The position numbers and the translations under genes are program-made. Positions 46,264-56,375 of a stretch of 64,000 nt of DNA are shown here, one piece after another. Source of the stretch: Rhodanobacter sp. (GTDB lineage: Bacteria; Pseudomonadota; Gammaproteobacteria; Xanthomonadales; Rhodanobacteraceae); NCBI GenBank assembly GCA_004298045.1, contig SCRM01000005.1:1-64000 (forward strand), written 5' to 3'. How positions within the stretch are numbered: the stretch's first letter is position 1; each line of letters starts with the position of its first letter. The notes under the pieces are model-generated. The model worked only from the letters and a program-made list of their open reading frames with translations. It was not told where the DNA came from and did no database searches.

Positions 46264-46800
46264 GTTGGGCACCTCCTCTCGCGGACACCTCGCGAGTCGA
46301 TCGCACCATCGGTCACGGGGTGGTCGGCGCGCTGAGCGTAACTTCGCTGGGTCATCGGCGGGACGGGAGGAAAGTTGAGTGGGGCCGGGAACAGGAAGAG
46401 CGAGCCGATGCGAGGGCGGGCCTGGTGGCTTTGCTGGCGGCGGTTGCCGGGCTTGGGCCCGACCCACAAGGGCAATCACCCTGCGGGTACCCGTTGTGTC
46501 CGATTCCCGATTTCCCAGCCGGGAGATTCTGCATTCCCGGAGGGGCCTGGTCTAATCGCGCGGCCGGTCGTCATCCCTGCGGTTTCGCGTTGCGCCAGCT
46601 CATCCTCGTTGTGAATGAGGGGCCCGAATGATCGGCAGGTCAGGTCTTCGCTTGGCTTGGCGGCCGCCAGGCTCGCCAGCAGCGCGCGGGCGCTGTACCG
46701 CGGGCCGACCTTTGGCGTGAGTGTCGGGTTCCGAGCTGGCAACCCGCGCGCCGGGCCGCCACAATGCAGCAGCTCTTTCCCGTTTGGACATCCGTTTGCC
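46264..46800. other. 537-base spacer between the leader ORF and dapD
   Basis: No convincing gene is seen. It contains the Shine-Dalgarno of the leader ORF and a heptad-like block at 46499-46540 (GATTCCCGATTTCCCAGCCG, then GCATTCCCGG). TCTAAT (about 46550) could be a -10, but no good -35 accompanies it. The dapD ATG at 46801 has no strong ribosome-binding site. Confidence 0.5.
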
Positions 46801-47622
46801 ATGCAGAATCTTGAGGCCCTGATCGACGAGGCGTTTGTGCACCGTGAGCCGTTTGTCGGCGGCGAGCTTGAAACCCGCACGCGCGGCGCGGTGGAGGAGG
46901 CGCTGCATCTGCTCGAATCCGGGCAGCGGCGGGTGGCCGAGCCGGACGGGCACGGCGGCTGGGTGGTCAACCAGTGGCTGAAAAAAGCCGTGCTGCTGTA
47001 TTTCCGCCTGAGTGGCAACCGGGTGGTGGACGGTGGCGCGGCGCTCGCATTCGACAAGGTGCCGCTGCGGTTTGCGCGGGCCGCCGAGCTGGAAAACCTC
47101 GGCGCGCGCGTGGTGCCCGGCGCGCTGGTGCGGCGTGGCGCGCACGTGGCGAAAAACGCGGTGCTGATGCCGAGCTACGTCAACATCGGCGCGTTCGTCG
47201 GCGAGGGCACGATGGTTGACACCTGGGCCACGGTCGGCTCATGCGCGCAGATCGGTGCGCACGTGCACCTGTCCGGCGGCGTTGGCATTGGCGGCGTGCT
47301 CGAACCGTTGCAGGCCGGGCCGACCATCATCGAAGACGATTGCTTCATCGGCGCGCGTTCGGAAGTGGTCGAAGGCGTGGTGGTGGAGCGCGGCAGCGTG
47401 ATCGGCATGGGGGTGTTCCTCGGCCAGTCCACGCGCATCTACAACCGCCTGACCGGCGAGACGAGCTACGGCCGGGTGCCGGCCGGCAGCGTGGTGGTGG
47501 CCGGCAGCCTGCCGGCCAAGGACGGCACGCACAGCTTGTATGCCGCGATCATCGTCAAGCAGGTCGATGCCAAGACGCGCGGCAAGACCTCGATCAATGA
47601 ACTCTTGCGGGGCGAGGCATGA
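46801..47622 (+). CDS. dapD: 2,3,4,5-tetrahydropyridine-2,6-dicarboxylate N-succinyltransferase
   Basis: 273 residues with a left-handed beta-helix of hexapeptide repeats ([39 protein letters not shown]). It succinylates tetrahydrodipicolinate on the way to meso-diaminopimelate and lysine. The ATG at 46801 gives the usual length; the track start is 62 codons too early. It overlaps the next gene by ATGA. dapE lies 4.8 kb downstream. Confidence 0.96.
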   Translation: MQNLEALIDEAFVHREPFVGGELETRTRGAVEEALHLLESGQRRVAEPDGHGGWVVNQWLKKAVLLYFRLSGNRVVDGGAALAFDKVPLRFARAAELENLGARVVPGALVRRGAHVAKNAVLMPSYVNIGAFVGEGTMVDTWATVGSCAQIGAHVHLSGGVGIGGVLEPLQAGPTIIEDDCFIGARSEVVEGVVVERGSVIGMGVFLGQSTRIYNRLTGETSYGRVPAGSVVVAGSLPAKDGTHSLYAAIIVKQVDAKTRGKTSINELLRGEA

Positions 47623-47981
47623 GCGTCACGCTGTATGGCCTGTCCACCTGCGACACCTGCCGCAAGGCACGCAACTGGCTCGATCGCTTTGGCGTGGCCT
47701 ACGCCTTTGTGGATTACCGCGCGAACCCGGTGCCGGCCGGTACGCTCAAAGCGTGGGCGCAGGCGTTGGGCGGTTGGGAGCACTTGGTCAACAAGTCCTC
47801 CACCACTTGGCGCAACCTGCTGCCGCAGCGCAAGAACCCCGGCCCTGGCAGCGATCCGGAGTGGACGTTGTTGCTCAAGGAATACCCGGCGCTGATCCGC
47901 CGCCCGGTGGTGGTGCGCGAAGATGGCAGCGTGAGCGTCGGGTTCAGCGACAACGGCTTCAAGAAGCTGTTTCCGCGCTGA
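47619..47981 (+). CDS. ArsC/Spx/YffB-like thioredoxin-fold protein
   Basis: 120 residues. The N-terminal [18 protein letters not shown] is the ArsC-family CXXC site, and [20 protein letters not shown] the typical C-terminal part. Many relatives lie between dapD and dapE in gammaproteobacteria and are called arsenate reductase-like; their substrate is not established. Overlaps dapD by four bases. Confidence 0.88.
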   Translation: MSVTLYGLSTCDTCRKARNWLDRFGVAYAFVDYRANPVPAGTLKAWAQALGGWEHLVNKSSTTWRNLLPQRKNPGPGSDPEWTLLLKEYPALIRRPVVVREDGSVSVGFSDNGFKKLFPR

Positions 47982-47982
47982 T

Positions 47983-50900
47983 TTACGGGGCCGGTGCCGG
48001 TGTCCACGAGGTCAGGATCGGCAGCGGGCCGGGCGCGTTCTGGCGTGCCAGCATCGCGCGCAGCGTGCCCAGCACATCCTCGGCCAGTGGCGCGTGCATC
48101 GGCGCAATGCCAACCCACGCATTGCGGCCGCCGTGCTTGGCGGCGTACAGGCACGCATCGGCGAGGTTCACCACTTGGTCCCAGCCGAGCTGGTCGGGCG
48201 CATCGGCAAAGAACGGGTAGCAGGCAAAGCCGATCGAGCAGGTGACGTGGGTCCGGCGCCCTTCGCCCAGGTCGAACACGTGGTTGGCGACGGTGGCGCG
48301 GATACGTTCGGCCAACAGCGAACCGTCGTCGTGCGGCACGTTGCGTGCCACGATCAAAAACTCCTCGCCGCCGCGGCGCACCGGTATGTCGGTGCTGCGG
48401 ATGGCGGCCAGCAGGATGTCGCGCAGTTGCTGCAGCACGCGGTCGCCGGCCGCATGCCCCCAGGCGTCGTTGATCGCCTTGAAATGGTCGATGTCGATCA
48501 TCAGGAACAGCAGCCGCCCGGTGTCCACATGGTGCGCAGCCTGAATGTCGTGCTGGATGGATTCATCCAGGTAGCGCCGGTTTTTCATCCCGGTCAGCGG
48601 GTCGGTGACGGCCTGCTGGGTGAGCGCCTGATTGGCTTCGCGCAGCGCATCGTTGGCATGTGCGAGTTCTGCCGTGCGTAGTGCCACGACGGCTTCGAGC
48701 GCGCGGTTGCGTTGTTGCATGCGCGCCACGCGCCAACGCAGCAGCAGGTACAGCGCAGTGCCGGCCAGCAGCAGCCAGGTCAACCACGCCCACCAGGTGC
48801 CGTACCACGGCGGCAGGATGCGGAAATCGAACGTGACCGCACGCGCCTCCCGGCCGTAGGCATCGCGACCACGCACGTGAAACCGGTACACCCCCGGCGC
48901 AAGGTTCGTGTAGTCGCGATAGGCAGCGGCCGCCCACGGCGACCAGTCGCGGGCAAGACCTTGCAGCCACACCTGGTAGCGGTTGCCGGCGAGTTTGTCG
49001 AAGCTGGGCAGGGCGAACTCGAAGCGCAGCGCGTTGTGAGCGTACGGCACGGCCAGCTTATCGGTGGCCGGGCGATTGCCGAACAAGGCGATGTCGCCTT
49101 GCTCGGCAACCATGCGCAGCAGGGTGGCGGGCGTTGCTGCCGGTGTGCTGCGGTGGCTGCGTTGATAGCGAAACAAGCCGTTGTCGCTGCCGATCCACAA
49201 CGCGTCGTCGCCCTCGTCGAGGTACGTATTGGCGCCGGCGCCCTGGATGAGTTGCAGCGGCGTTTCCTTCCATTGCCAGCCGTTTGGGGTGCGGATCGCG
49301 CGTCCGGTATGCCTCAACCCCTTGGCGTCGGTGATGGTGGTCCACACCTCGCCGTGGTGGTCTTGATACAGGCTGTCCACCGGCAGGGTGCTGTGGGGTA
49401 CCAATCCGGCGGCGCCAGGGTCCGGCTCGAAACGTTGGTTTGCCGCAAAACGATAGATGCCGGCGTTGGTGATGAAGCGGATGGTGCCGTCGATACGCGC
49501 CTCTTGCACCAGCCCATCCGGCAAGCCGTCGTGGTGGCCGAAACGCTCGATGCGGACGGCGCCACGACCGCCATCGACGGTATCCGGCGCAACGCGCGCG
49601 CGCAGCAGGCCGCCCACCCACGGGCTGAGCCACAACTGGTCATCGCGGTGTTCCGTAATGCTGCGGATTTGCCCTTGCACCGCCGCGATGCGGCCCTCGT
49701 CCAACCAGCCCTTCGCGGTGCGGCGGATCGATCCGAAGCCGTCCTGATAGCCGACAAACAGGCGGTTGGGGTCGCGCTGGGAGCGCTGCAGCGCCAATGC
49801 CGCGGTGCCGCGCGTGATGCGGGTGATAACTGGCGGCTGGCCGTTGCCACGGTCGGTGTAGGCAAACACGCCGTCATCGGTGGCCACCACCAGCTCGCCG
49901 TCGGCCTCGTCGAGATCCCAGATCTGCCCCGGCAAGGGTTCCGCCCGGGTGAAATGGGCATTGGCGCCGGTCGTCATCCGAAACAGGCCTTCGGTGGTGC
50001 CGACGAACAGCGCACCGGCGTAGCGGCGGATGGTTTGTACCTCGCCGCGCAGACCATTGCGGGTATCGAACACAGTCAGCGGCGCGGCGGTCGCCACCCG
50101 CGCGATACCGTTGCCGGTGGCCAGCCACAGCCCGTTGTCGCGATCAACGAGAGTGGCCAGTATCAGGTTGCTGCGCAGCCCGGTGGCGTAGTCGAGGGTG
50201 TAGGCAAGGTGCCCCGAGGCATCCGCCACGTACACCCCGCCGCGCAAGGTGTTGATCGCGAGCTGGCCGTTGGCGAGCCAGGTGGCGCCGTAGAGGTTGT
50301 CACGGCGGATCTCGGCCGCGACGTCCAGCGCCCACGGCGTAAAGGTGCCGGCGTGGTAAAGGAACCAGCCCTGCGAACGGGTACCGATGAGCAGCTCGCC
50401 GGGCAAATGGCCAGGCCCGCGCCACGGCAGCAGCGCGTAGATCTTTTCGTTCGCAAAGCGCCCGCTGCCGGGAACGAGTTGCAGCTTGCCGGCCACCATC
50501 TGCATTAGCCCGCGGCCGACTTCGCGCACGTAGAGGGTGTCGTTGACGATGAAGCTGAAGTGGAAACTCGTGGCTGGTTTCCACACCTGCATGGTGCCGC
50601 GTTGGTAATAGAAAATGCTGGAGAGCGTGACGAAATACACGCCGTGGGCTGTGGCGTGGATGTTCCACACGTCGGCAAAGCCACGCTCAGCCTTGGGCAC
50701 GGCTGGCAGCAGCGAGGCAAACACCAGGCGCCCGGCCGCGTCGCGTTTCAAATACCCGAGGTTGCCGACGGTGCCGACATAGATGAGCCCGTCCGGGCCG
50801 AGTGCCAGCGAGCGCACGGTGGCGTGGTCGGGTACTGCGATGGTCTCCCAGCGTGCCCCGTCGAACACCAGGATGCCGCTTTCCACATTGCCCACGTAGA

Positions 50901-51135
50901 TGACGCCGTCGCGGTCTTGCGCAATCGCCCAGTTCTGCGCGCCACCGCCGTATTCCGAAGGCGAAAAATTGTGCACGAACGGCAAACCGGCGTTGCTGGC
51001 TGTCGTCGCGGACACAGCTCCGGTGGGTACGGCGGCCAGCGCACACGCCGCAAAAAGGCACAAAACGACGCAGGCGCACCACTGGCCCGGGTGTGGCCCG
51101 GTGCAATGGTGTCCGGCGATGGGCGGCTGCCCCAT
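47983..51135 (-). CDS. periplasmic-sensor diguanylate cyclase (propeller-Y_Y_Y-GGDEF)
   Basis: 1050 residues: an N-terminal secretion/anchor segment, a long beta-propeller sensor, a Y_Y_Y domain near 690-780, one transmembrane helix (WWAWLTWLLLAGTALYLLLR), a short coiled coil and a GGDEF domain. The cyclase site reads GGEEF and an RSTD I-site sits at the usual distance before it, so it should make c-di-GMP with product inhibition. The ATG at 51135 follows GAGGAT; the track's 78 extra residues are unlikely. It lies antisense between the dapD pair and dapE. Confidence 0.9.
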   Translation of the reverse strand: MGQPPIAGHHCTGPHPGQWCACVVLCLFAACALAAVPTGAVSATTASNAGLPFVHNFSPSEYGGGAQNWAIAQDRDGVIYVGNVESGILVFDGARWETIAVPDHATVRSLALGPDGLIYVGTVGNLGYLKRDAAGRLVFASLLPAVPKAERGFADVWNIHATAHGVYFVTLSSIFYYQRGTMQVWKPATSFHFSFIVNDTLYVREVGRGLMQMVAGKLQLVPGSGRFANEKIYALLPWRGPGHLPGELLIGTRSQGWFLYHAGTFTPWALDVAAEIRRDNLYGATWLANGQLAINTLRGGVYVADASGHLAYTLDYATGLRSNLILATLVDRDNGLWLATGNGIARVATAAPLTVFDTRNGLRGEVQTIRRYAGALFVGTTEGLFRMTTGANAHFTRAEPLPGQIWDLDEADGELVVATDDGVFAYTDRGNGQPPVITRITRGTAALALQRSQRDPNRLFVGYQDGFGSIRRTAKGWLDEGRIAAVQGQIRSITEHRDDQLWLSPWVGGLLRARVAPDTVDGGRGAVRIERFGHHDGLPDGLVQEARIDGTIRFITNAGIYRFAANQRFEPDPGAAGLVPHSTLPVDSLYQDHHGEVWTTITDAKGLRHTGRAIRTPNGWQWKETPLQLIQGAGANTYLDEGDDALWIGSDNGLFRYQRSHRSTPAATPATLLRMVAEQGDIALFGNRPATDKLAVPYAHNALRFEFALPSFDKLAGNRYQVWLQGLARDWSPWAAAAYRDYTNLAPGVYRFHVRGRDAYGREARAVTFDFRILPPWYGTWWAWLTWLLLAGTALYLLLRWRVARMQQRNRALEAVVALRTAELAHANDALREANQALTQQAVTDPLTGMKNRRYLDESIQHDIQAAHHVDTGRLLFLMIDIDHFKAINDAWGHAAGDRVLQQLRDILLAAIRSTDIPVRRGGEEFLIVARNVPHDDGSLLAERIRATVANHVFDLGEGRRTHVTCSIGFACYPFFADAPDQLGWDQVVNLADACLYAAKHGGRNAWVGIAPMHAPLAEDVLGTLRAMLARQNAPGPLPILTSWTPAPAP

Positions 51136-51313
51136 TACATCCTCAGTGGTAGCGGCAGGCTCGAAGCGCCTGCCTCGAAGGCTGGCAAGCAAATGGCTTG
51201 CCAGTTGCTGGCGGCGGTTGCGGCCGCGCGAACCTTGGCGCAGGTGGTTTGCGGCGGCCCATCGTAAGCTGCACGACGCGGCAGACCGCCGCGTCACCAC
51301 TGGTTGACACCCC

Positions 51314-52378
51314 ATGGGCGATCCCCGCACCCGCCGTGTCCGCAACAATCTGCGCATCGAGCGCGACAACGCCGCGCTTTACGCGCGGCTGGCGGCGCTG
51401 GCGGGCGATGCGCCGCAGGCTCAGGTCTATCGCCGCATCGCGGCGGGCGAAAAGGCCAATGCGGCGTTTTGGGAGGCGCGGCTGCGCGCGTTGGGGGCGG
51501 TGGTGCCGCCGGTGCGCATCGGAGCGCGCGTACGCGTGCTTGGCTGGTTTGCACGTCACTTCGGCACCGAATTTGTCATGCCGACCGTGGTGCGCCGGGT
51601 CCACGCCGATTACCTCGCCACGCCGGTCGACCGCAGCGGCCATCGCGACCACTTTGCGTCACCGGGTCTGCTCGCTGGGGCCGGCCACCGGCATCGTGCG
51701 CAAAGCGGCAATACCCAGCGTGCCGCGGTGCTCGGCGCCAACGACGGGCTGGTCTCCAACGTGTCGCTGGTGATGGGCATGGCCGGCGCCGCCACCGGCG
51801 ACCGCGCGGTGCTGCTGGCGGGGCTGGCCGGGCTGGTGGCCGGCGCCTGTTCGATGGCGCTGGGCGAATGGCTCAGCGTGAACAGCTCGCGCGAGTTCTA
51901 CCAAGCGCAGATCACCGAGCGCGCGGAGCGCCTGGCGGCGGTGCCGGAAGCAGGGCTGGCGAACATTGCCGATATCTATCGCGACAAGGGGCTCGACCCG
52001 GCGGCGGCCGAGCACCTCGCCGGCCATGTCACCGCCTCGCCGCGCGCCACGCTGGACATGCTGGTGCGCGAGGAGCTGGGCGTCGATCCCGCCGAGCTCG
52101 GCGGTTCGGCGTGGAGCGCGGCGATCTCGTCGTTTTTCCTGTTTGCCTGCGGTGCGTTGTTTCCGGTGGCGCCGTATTTCTTCACCGGTGGCGGTACCGC
52201 GCTCGCTGCGAGCGCGGCCACCACGGCCGTGGGGCTCAGCCTGATCGGCGTCGGCACGGCCCTGTTCACCGGACGCAACATGCTGTTTTCGATTGCGCGC
52301 CAGTTCGGCATCACGCTCGGCGCCGCGGCGGTGACTTGGGGCGTGGGCCATGTGCTGGGCGTAACGCTCACGGGCTGA
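51314..52378 (+). CDS. MbfA-like iron transporter (ferritin-like plus VIT1/CCC1)
   Basis: 354 residues: an N-terminal ferritin/rubrerythrin-like helical part (about 10-70) and a C-terminal VIT1/CCC1 membrane domain of about five helices ([36 protein letters not shown]). Related proteins export iron (MbfA) or store it (VIT1). In the ferritin-like part the second ExxH motif reads EKAN, so the di-iron site appears incomplete. Divergent from the GGDEF gene. Confidence 0.85.
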   Translation: MGDPRTRRVRNNLRIERDNAALYARLAALAGDAPQAQVYRRIAAGEKANAAFWEARLRALGAVVPPVRIGARVRVLGWFARHFGTEFVMPTVVRRVHADYLATPVDRSGHRDHFASPGLLAGAGHRHRAQSGNTQRAAVLGANDGLVSNVSLVMGMAGAATGDRAVLLAGLAGLVAGACSMALGEWLSVNSSREFYQAQITERAERLAAVPEAGLANIADIYRDKGLDPAAAEHLAGHVTASPRATLDMLVREELGVDPAELGGSAWSAAISSFFLFACGALFPVAPYFFTGGGTALAASAATTAVGLSLIGVGTALFTGRNMLFSIARQFGITLGAAAVTWGVGHVLGVTLTG

Positions 52379-52428
52379 GCGCGGGGGCTTGCTATGCTGC
52401 GGGTTGGCGCCAACGGCGAGGTGGGTGG

Positions 52429-53562
52429 ATGTCCGCAGTGCTTGCATTGACGCGCGAGCTGATCGCTCGGCGTTCGACCACGCCGGAAGACGCCGGTTGC
52501 CAGACGCTGTTGGCCGCACGCCTCGCGCAAGCCGGTTTTCGCATCGAGCGGCAGCGTTTCGGTGCAGTCGACAACCTGTGGGCGGTGCACGGCGATGGCG
52601 GCGCCACGCTCGCATTCCTCGGCCATACCGACGTGGTGCCGAGCGGCCCGGAGGCTGCGTGGCAAAGTCCGCCGTTCACGCCGACCGTGCGCGATGGCCG
52701 TCTATACGGCCGTGGCGCGGCGGACATGAAAGGCGCGGTCGCGGCGATGACGGTGGCGCTCGAACGGTTTGTCGCGGCGTACCCCGCGCACGCCGGGCGC
52801 GTGGCGCTGCTGTTGACCAGCGACGAGGAAGGCCCGACCAACCTGGATGGCGTGCGGCGCATGGCCGAGCACTTCCGCACCACCGGCGAGCGGATCGACT
52901 GGTGCGTGGTGGGTGAACCCTCCGCCATCGAACGGCTCGGCGACCGCGTGCGCGTTGGTCGTCGCGGTTCGCTCTCCGGCACGCTCGCGGTGCACGGGGT
53001 GCAGGGTCACGTCGCCTACCCGGAGAAGGCGCTGAACCCGATCCACGCGTTTGCGCCGGCGTTGGCCGAGCTCGCCGCCGAGCGTTGGGACGATGGCAAC
53101 GCGGATTTCCCGCCTACTTCGTTCCAGGTGTCCAACGTGAATGCCGGCACCGGGGCCAACAACGTGATTCCCGGCAAGCTGGTGGCACTGATCAATTTCC
53201 GCTACGGCACGGCGAGCCGCGCCGAGGATCTGCGCGCACGCACCGAAGCCATCCTCGCCCGCCACGGGGTGCGCTTCACGCTCGACTGGAACCTCTCCGG
53301 CGCGGCGTTCCTGACGCCGCCCGGCGGGCGCCTGCGCGAGGCGGTGATCGGGGTGTGCCGCGAACTGTGCGGCATCGAGCCCGAGCAAAGCACCGGCGGC
53401 GGCACTTCCGACGGCCGTTTCATCGCGCCGCTGGGCGCCGAGGTGGTCGAGATCGGGCCGGTCAACGCCAGCATCCACAAGGTGGACGAATGCATCGACG
53501 TGGGTGAGCTGGAACGTCTGCCCGATGTGTACGAAGCCATTTGCCGGCAGTTGCTGCGCTGA
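52429..53562 (+). CDS. dapE: succinyl-diaminopimelate desuccinylase
   Basis: 377 residues, M20A metallopeptidase fold. Metal ligands and catalytic residues are in [21 protein letters not shown] and TSDEEGPT; the C-terminal [14 protein letters not shown] is DapE-specific. It cleaves N-succinyl-LL-diaminopimelate. The ATG at 52429 is 50 bases after the MbfA-like gene; the long track ORF upstream is a shadow. Confidence 0.95.
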   Translation: MSAVLALTRELIARRSTTPEDAGCQTLLAARLAQAGFRIERQRFGAVDNLWAVHGDGGATLAFLGHTDVVPSGPEAAWQSPPFTPTVRDGRLYGRGAADMKGAVAAMTVALERFVAAYPAHAGRVALLLTSDEEGPTNLDGVRRMAEHFRTTGERIDWCVVGEPSAIERLGDRVRVGRRGSLSGTLAVHGVQGHVAYPEKALNPIHAFAPALAELAAERWDDGNADFPPTSFQVSNVNAGTGANNVIPGKLVALINFRYGTASRAEDLRARTEAILARHGVRFTLDWNLSGAAFLTPPGGRLREAVIGVCRELCGIEPEQSTGGGTSDGRFIAPLGAEVVEIGPVNASIHKVDECIDVGELERLPDVYEAICRQLLR

Positions 53563-53584
53563 CACCGACGCCACGGAGGCGCAC

Positions 53585-54961
53585 ATGCGAGTCGTATTTC
53601 ACGGAGCGGCAGGCGGCGAGGTCACCGGCTCCTGCCACTTGGTCGAAGTCGCCGGCAAACGGGTTCTGCTCGACTGCGGCATGCTGCAAGGCAGCCGCGA
53701 TGTCGAAGCGCGCAACCGCGCGTCGTTCGGGTTTGATCCGGCGTCGATCGACGCGCTGGTGCTGAGCCACGCGCATATCGACCACTGCGGGCGGATTCCG
53801 ATCCTGCTCAAGCGCGGGTTTGCCGGCGCCATCCATGCACAGACTGCCACCTGCGACCTGTTGCCGGTGATGCTGCGCGATGCGGCTTCGCTGTCCGAAC
53901 GCAGCGCCGAGCGTGAGAACCGCGAACGCCGCGCCGACCTGCCGCCGATCGAGCCGCTGTACACGCCGGTCGATGTCGCCGCCACGCAGCGGCGTTTGCG
54001 TCCGCAGGCGTACGACACGCCAGTGGAAATCCTGCCCGGCGTCATGCTGCGCCTGCACGAAGCCGGGCACATCCTCGGCTCCAGCGTGGTCGAGCTGCGT
54101 GCCGAAGGCCGCACGCTGGTGTTCAGCGGGGACCTGGGCGTGCGCGGCACGCCGATCCTGCGCGACCCCGCACCGCGCCCGGCGGCCGATCTGGTGCTGC
54201 TGGAGTCCACCTATGGCGACCGCAACCACCGCGACCGCGCCGCCACCGTGGCCGAGCTGGGCGACATTCTCGCCCACGCGCGCGCCGACGGCGGCAACGT
54301 GATCATTCCCGCGTTTGCCGTGGGCCGCAGCCAGGAACTTTTGTACTGGTTTGCCGAGTATTTCGACCGCTGGCAGCTCGCGTCGTGGACGATCTTTCTG
54401 GACAGCCCGATGGCGGCCAAGGTGATGGCGGTTTACGACCGTCACGAGGCGCTGTTCGACGCCAGGGCAGAGAAGCTGTGGCGCGGCCGGCGGCGGCCGT
54501 TCAAGCTGCCCAACCTGCGCGTGTGCGAAACCACCGTGGAAAGCCGCGCGATCAAACGCATCCACGGCGGCGCGATCATCATTGCCGGCTCCGGCATGGC
54601 CAACGGTGGGCGCGTGCGCCATCACCTTGCCAACAACCTTGCCTTTGCCCGCCACCACGTGGTGTTTGTCGGCTACCAGGCCGCCGGCACGCTGGGCCGC
54701 ACCCTGGTCAACCGCGCACCGCGCGTGCGCCTGTTCGGCGCGGAAATCCCGGTGCGCGCGGCGATCCACACCGTGGGCGGCCTCTCTGCCCACGCCGACC
54801 AGCGCGGCCTGCTCGACTGGTACGCCAGCGCCGGCGACCGGCCACCGGTGGTGCTGGTGCATGGCGAGGACGACGCGCGCCGCGCGCTGGCGGCAGAGCT
54901 GCACCGGCGCCATGGGATTGCGGTGACGCTGGCGCAGGCCGGCGCCACGCAAGCGGCGTGA
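53585..54961 (+). CDS. MBL-fold beta-CASP RNA-processing-type protein
   Basis: 458 residues: metallo-beta-lactamase part with SHAHIDHCGRIP, then a beta-CASP part (FAVGRSQELLYWFAEYF, SGMANGGRVRHH) and the C-terminal motif HTVGGLSAHADQRGLLDW. The residues match the CPSF73/YSH1-like bacterial family of RNA nucleases. The actual RNA target is unknown. The ATG at 53585 is used; it follows dapE by 22 bases. Confidence 0.9.
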   Translation: MRVVFHGAAGGEVTGSCHLVEVAGKRVLLDCGMLQGSRDVEARNRASFGFDPASIDALVLSHAHIDHCGRIPILLKRGFAGAIHAQTATCDLLPVMLRDAASLSERSAERENRERRADLPPIEPLYTPVDVAATQRRLRPQAYDTPVEILPGVMLRLHEAGHILGSSVVELRAEGRTLVFSGDLGVRGTPILRDPAPRPAADLVLLESTYGDRNHRDRAATVAELGDILAHARADGGNVIIPAFAVGRSQELLYWFAEYFDRWQLASWTIFLDSPMAAKVMAVYDRHEALFDARAEKLWRGRRRPFKLPNLRVCETTVESRAIKRIHGGAIIIAGSGMANGGRVRHHLANNLAFARHHVVFVGYQAAGTLGRTLVNRAPRVRLFGAEIPVRAAIHTVGGLSAHADQRGLLDWYASAGDRPPVVLVHGEDDARRALAAELHRRHGIAVTLAQAGATQAA

Positions 54962-54979
54962 CGCGGTGGCGCAGCGCAG

Positions 54980-55774
54980 CTACTGCGGCACCAGCACCGC
55001 AAAGATGCCGGCGTAGGGCTTGACCATGAAGCTCGGCGCGCCGGCGTAGCCTTCGCCGTCCACGTAGAGCTGGGAGATGGTGCCGTCCAGGTACAGCGCG
55101 TTGCGGCAGCCCAGCTGGTCGCGGAACAGGCGCGCGAAATCGTGGAAGTTGACCGGCACCTCGCTGGCGGCAAACACGACTTCGTTTGGCGTTTTTGCGC
55201 ACACGCCGCTGCGCCACTTGAGGCTGCCGGAATCGGCGAGAAAGTGCGGGTTGAGCGCGCCGTCGATCACCAGCATCGGCCCCGATTGCGTGGCCCAGCG
55301 CACCGGCTTGCCGGCGGCCTTGAACGCGGCGCTGGTCTCGACGCTGGCGTGCCCGTGGCGGTCGATGGCAAACACGCCGTTGGGCAGCAGCGAAAAATTG
55401 CCGGACGCCGGGTTGCCGTGCGCAAGGTTCAGCGGCACCAGTGTCTTGCCGTCTTCCACATGCAGGCCGAGCGGCGCGGCGTTGGCATCGTAGATGCCGG
55501 CGTTGGTGGCAAACAGCACACGCTGGCCGTGTGCGCCGGCCCACTCACGCAGCGCGTCGATGCTGGCGAACGGCGCGCCGGTGGCGGGGTCGCGCCAGTG
55601 CAGGCTCAGGGTTTCATGCTTGAGATCGAGCCGCACCACGCGGTAGCTCTGGCCGTCGAGGTTGACCTCGCTGCCGTGTGGCGCATGTGCGGCGGCGCCG
55701 CACCCGGCAAGCGTGAAGGCCAGCATCGGCAGCCAGCAGGTGATGCGGCGAGGGGGAAATGAGGGAACACGCAT
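54980..55774 (-). CDS. phosphodiester glycosidase (NAGPA)-domain lipoprotein
   Basis: 264 residues with a lipoprotein signal (lipobox LAGC in MLAFTLAGCGAAAHAP), then a NAGPA-type domain: LFATNAGIYDANAAPLGLHV, QSGPMLVIDGALNP and ALYLDGTISQLYV. The substrate is not known. The ATG at 55774 is preferred; the track's twelve more residues lie in the divergent spacer. Confidence 0.85.
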   Translation of the reverse strand: MRVPSFPPRRITCWLPMLAFTLAGCGAAAHAPHGSEVNLDGQSYRVVRLDLKHETLSLHWRDPATGAPFASIDALREWAGAHGQRVLFATNAGIYDANAAPLGLHVEDGKTLVPLNLAHGNPASGNFSLLPNGVFAIDRHGHASVETSAAFKAAGKPVRWATQSGPMLVIDGALNPHFLADSGSLKWRSGVCAKTPNEVVFAASEVPVNFHDFARLFRDQLGCRNALYLDGTISQLYVDGEGYAGAPSFMVKPYAGIFAVLVPQ

Positions 55775-55868
55775 GCGCGCATGGTCGCCGTGGCACCCCG
55801 TTCGTGGCAAGCGCGCCCGTGTCGTTCGCCGGCGTCGCTACAATCAATGTTTTCGCCTGCCGGTTGCC

Positions 55869-56363
55869 ATGCCCTACACGCCCATCGTCGCCTCGCTCGG
55901 CTACGTGCTGTCGCCGGATCGCACGCAGGTGCTGATGATCCACCGCGACACGCGGCCGAGCGACCAGCACTACGGCAAGTACAACGGCCTGGGCGGCAAG
56001 ATGGAACCCGGCGAGGACATTGCCGGCTGCATGCGGCGCGAGATTCGCGAGGAAGCCGGCATCGCCATCACCTCGATGCAATTGCGCGGCACGCTGAACT
56101 GGCCGGGCTTCGGCAAGCATGGCGAGGATTGGCTCGGCTTCGTTTTCTTGATCGACGGGTTCACCGGCACGCCGTTGCCCGGCAACCACGAAGGCACGCT
56201 GCGCTGGGTCGCGCGCAGCGACCTTTTGGCATTCACCCTGCCGATGTGGGACGGCGACCGCCACTTCCTGCCGCTGGTGTTCGACGCCGATCCACGCCCG
56301 TTCCACGGCGTGATGCCGTATCGCGACGGCCACATGCAGTCGTGGGCCTGCACGCGGTTGTGA
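55869..56363 (+). CDS. NUDIX hydrolase (MutT-like)
   Basis: 164 residues. The NUDIX box GGKMEPGEDIAGCMRREIRE-EAG is complete. Relatives hydrolyse oxidised or non-canonical nucleoside triphosphates (8-oxo-dGTP type), but the substrate cannot be fixed from the box. The ATG at 55869 follows a possible -10 TACAAT (55839-55844). It converges with the lipoate ligase genes. Confidence 0.88.
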   Translation: MPYTPIVASLGYVLSPDRTQVLMIHRDTRPSDQHYGKYNGLGGKMEPGEDIAGCMRREIREEAGIAITSMQLRGTLNWPGFGKHGEDWLGFVFLIDGFTGTPLPGNHEGTLRWVARSDLLAFTLPMWDGDRHFLPLVFDADPRPFHGVMPYRDGHMQSWACTRL

Positions 56364-56375
56364 GCGGCACGCGCC

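Noticed and set aside
52385-52400. TATGCT as a dapE promoter
   Set aside because: No -35 at a suitable distance.
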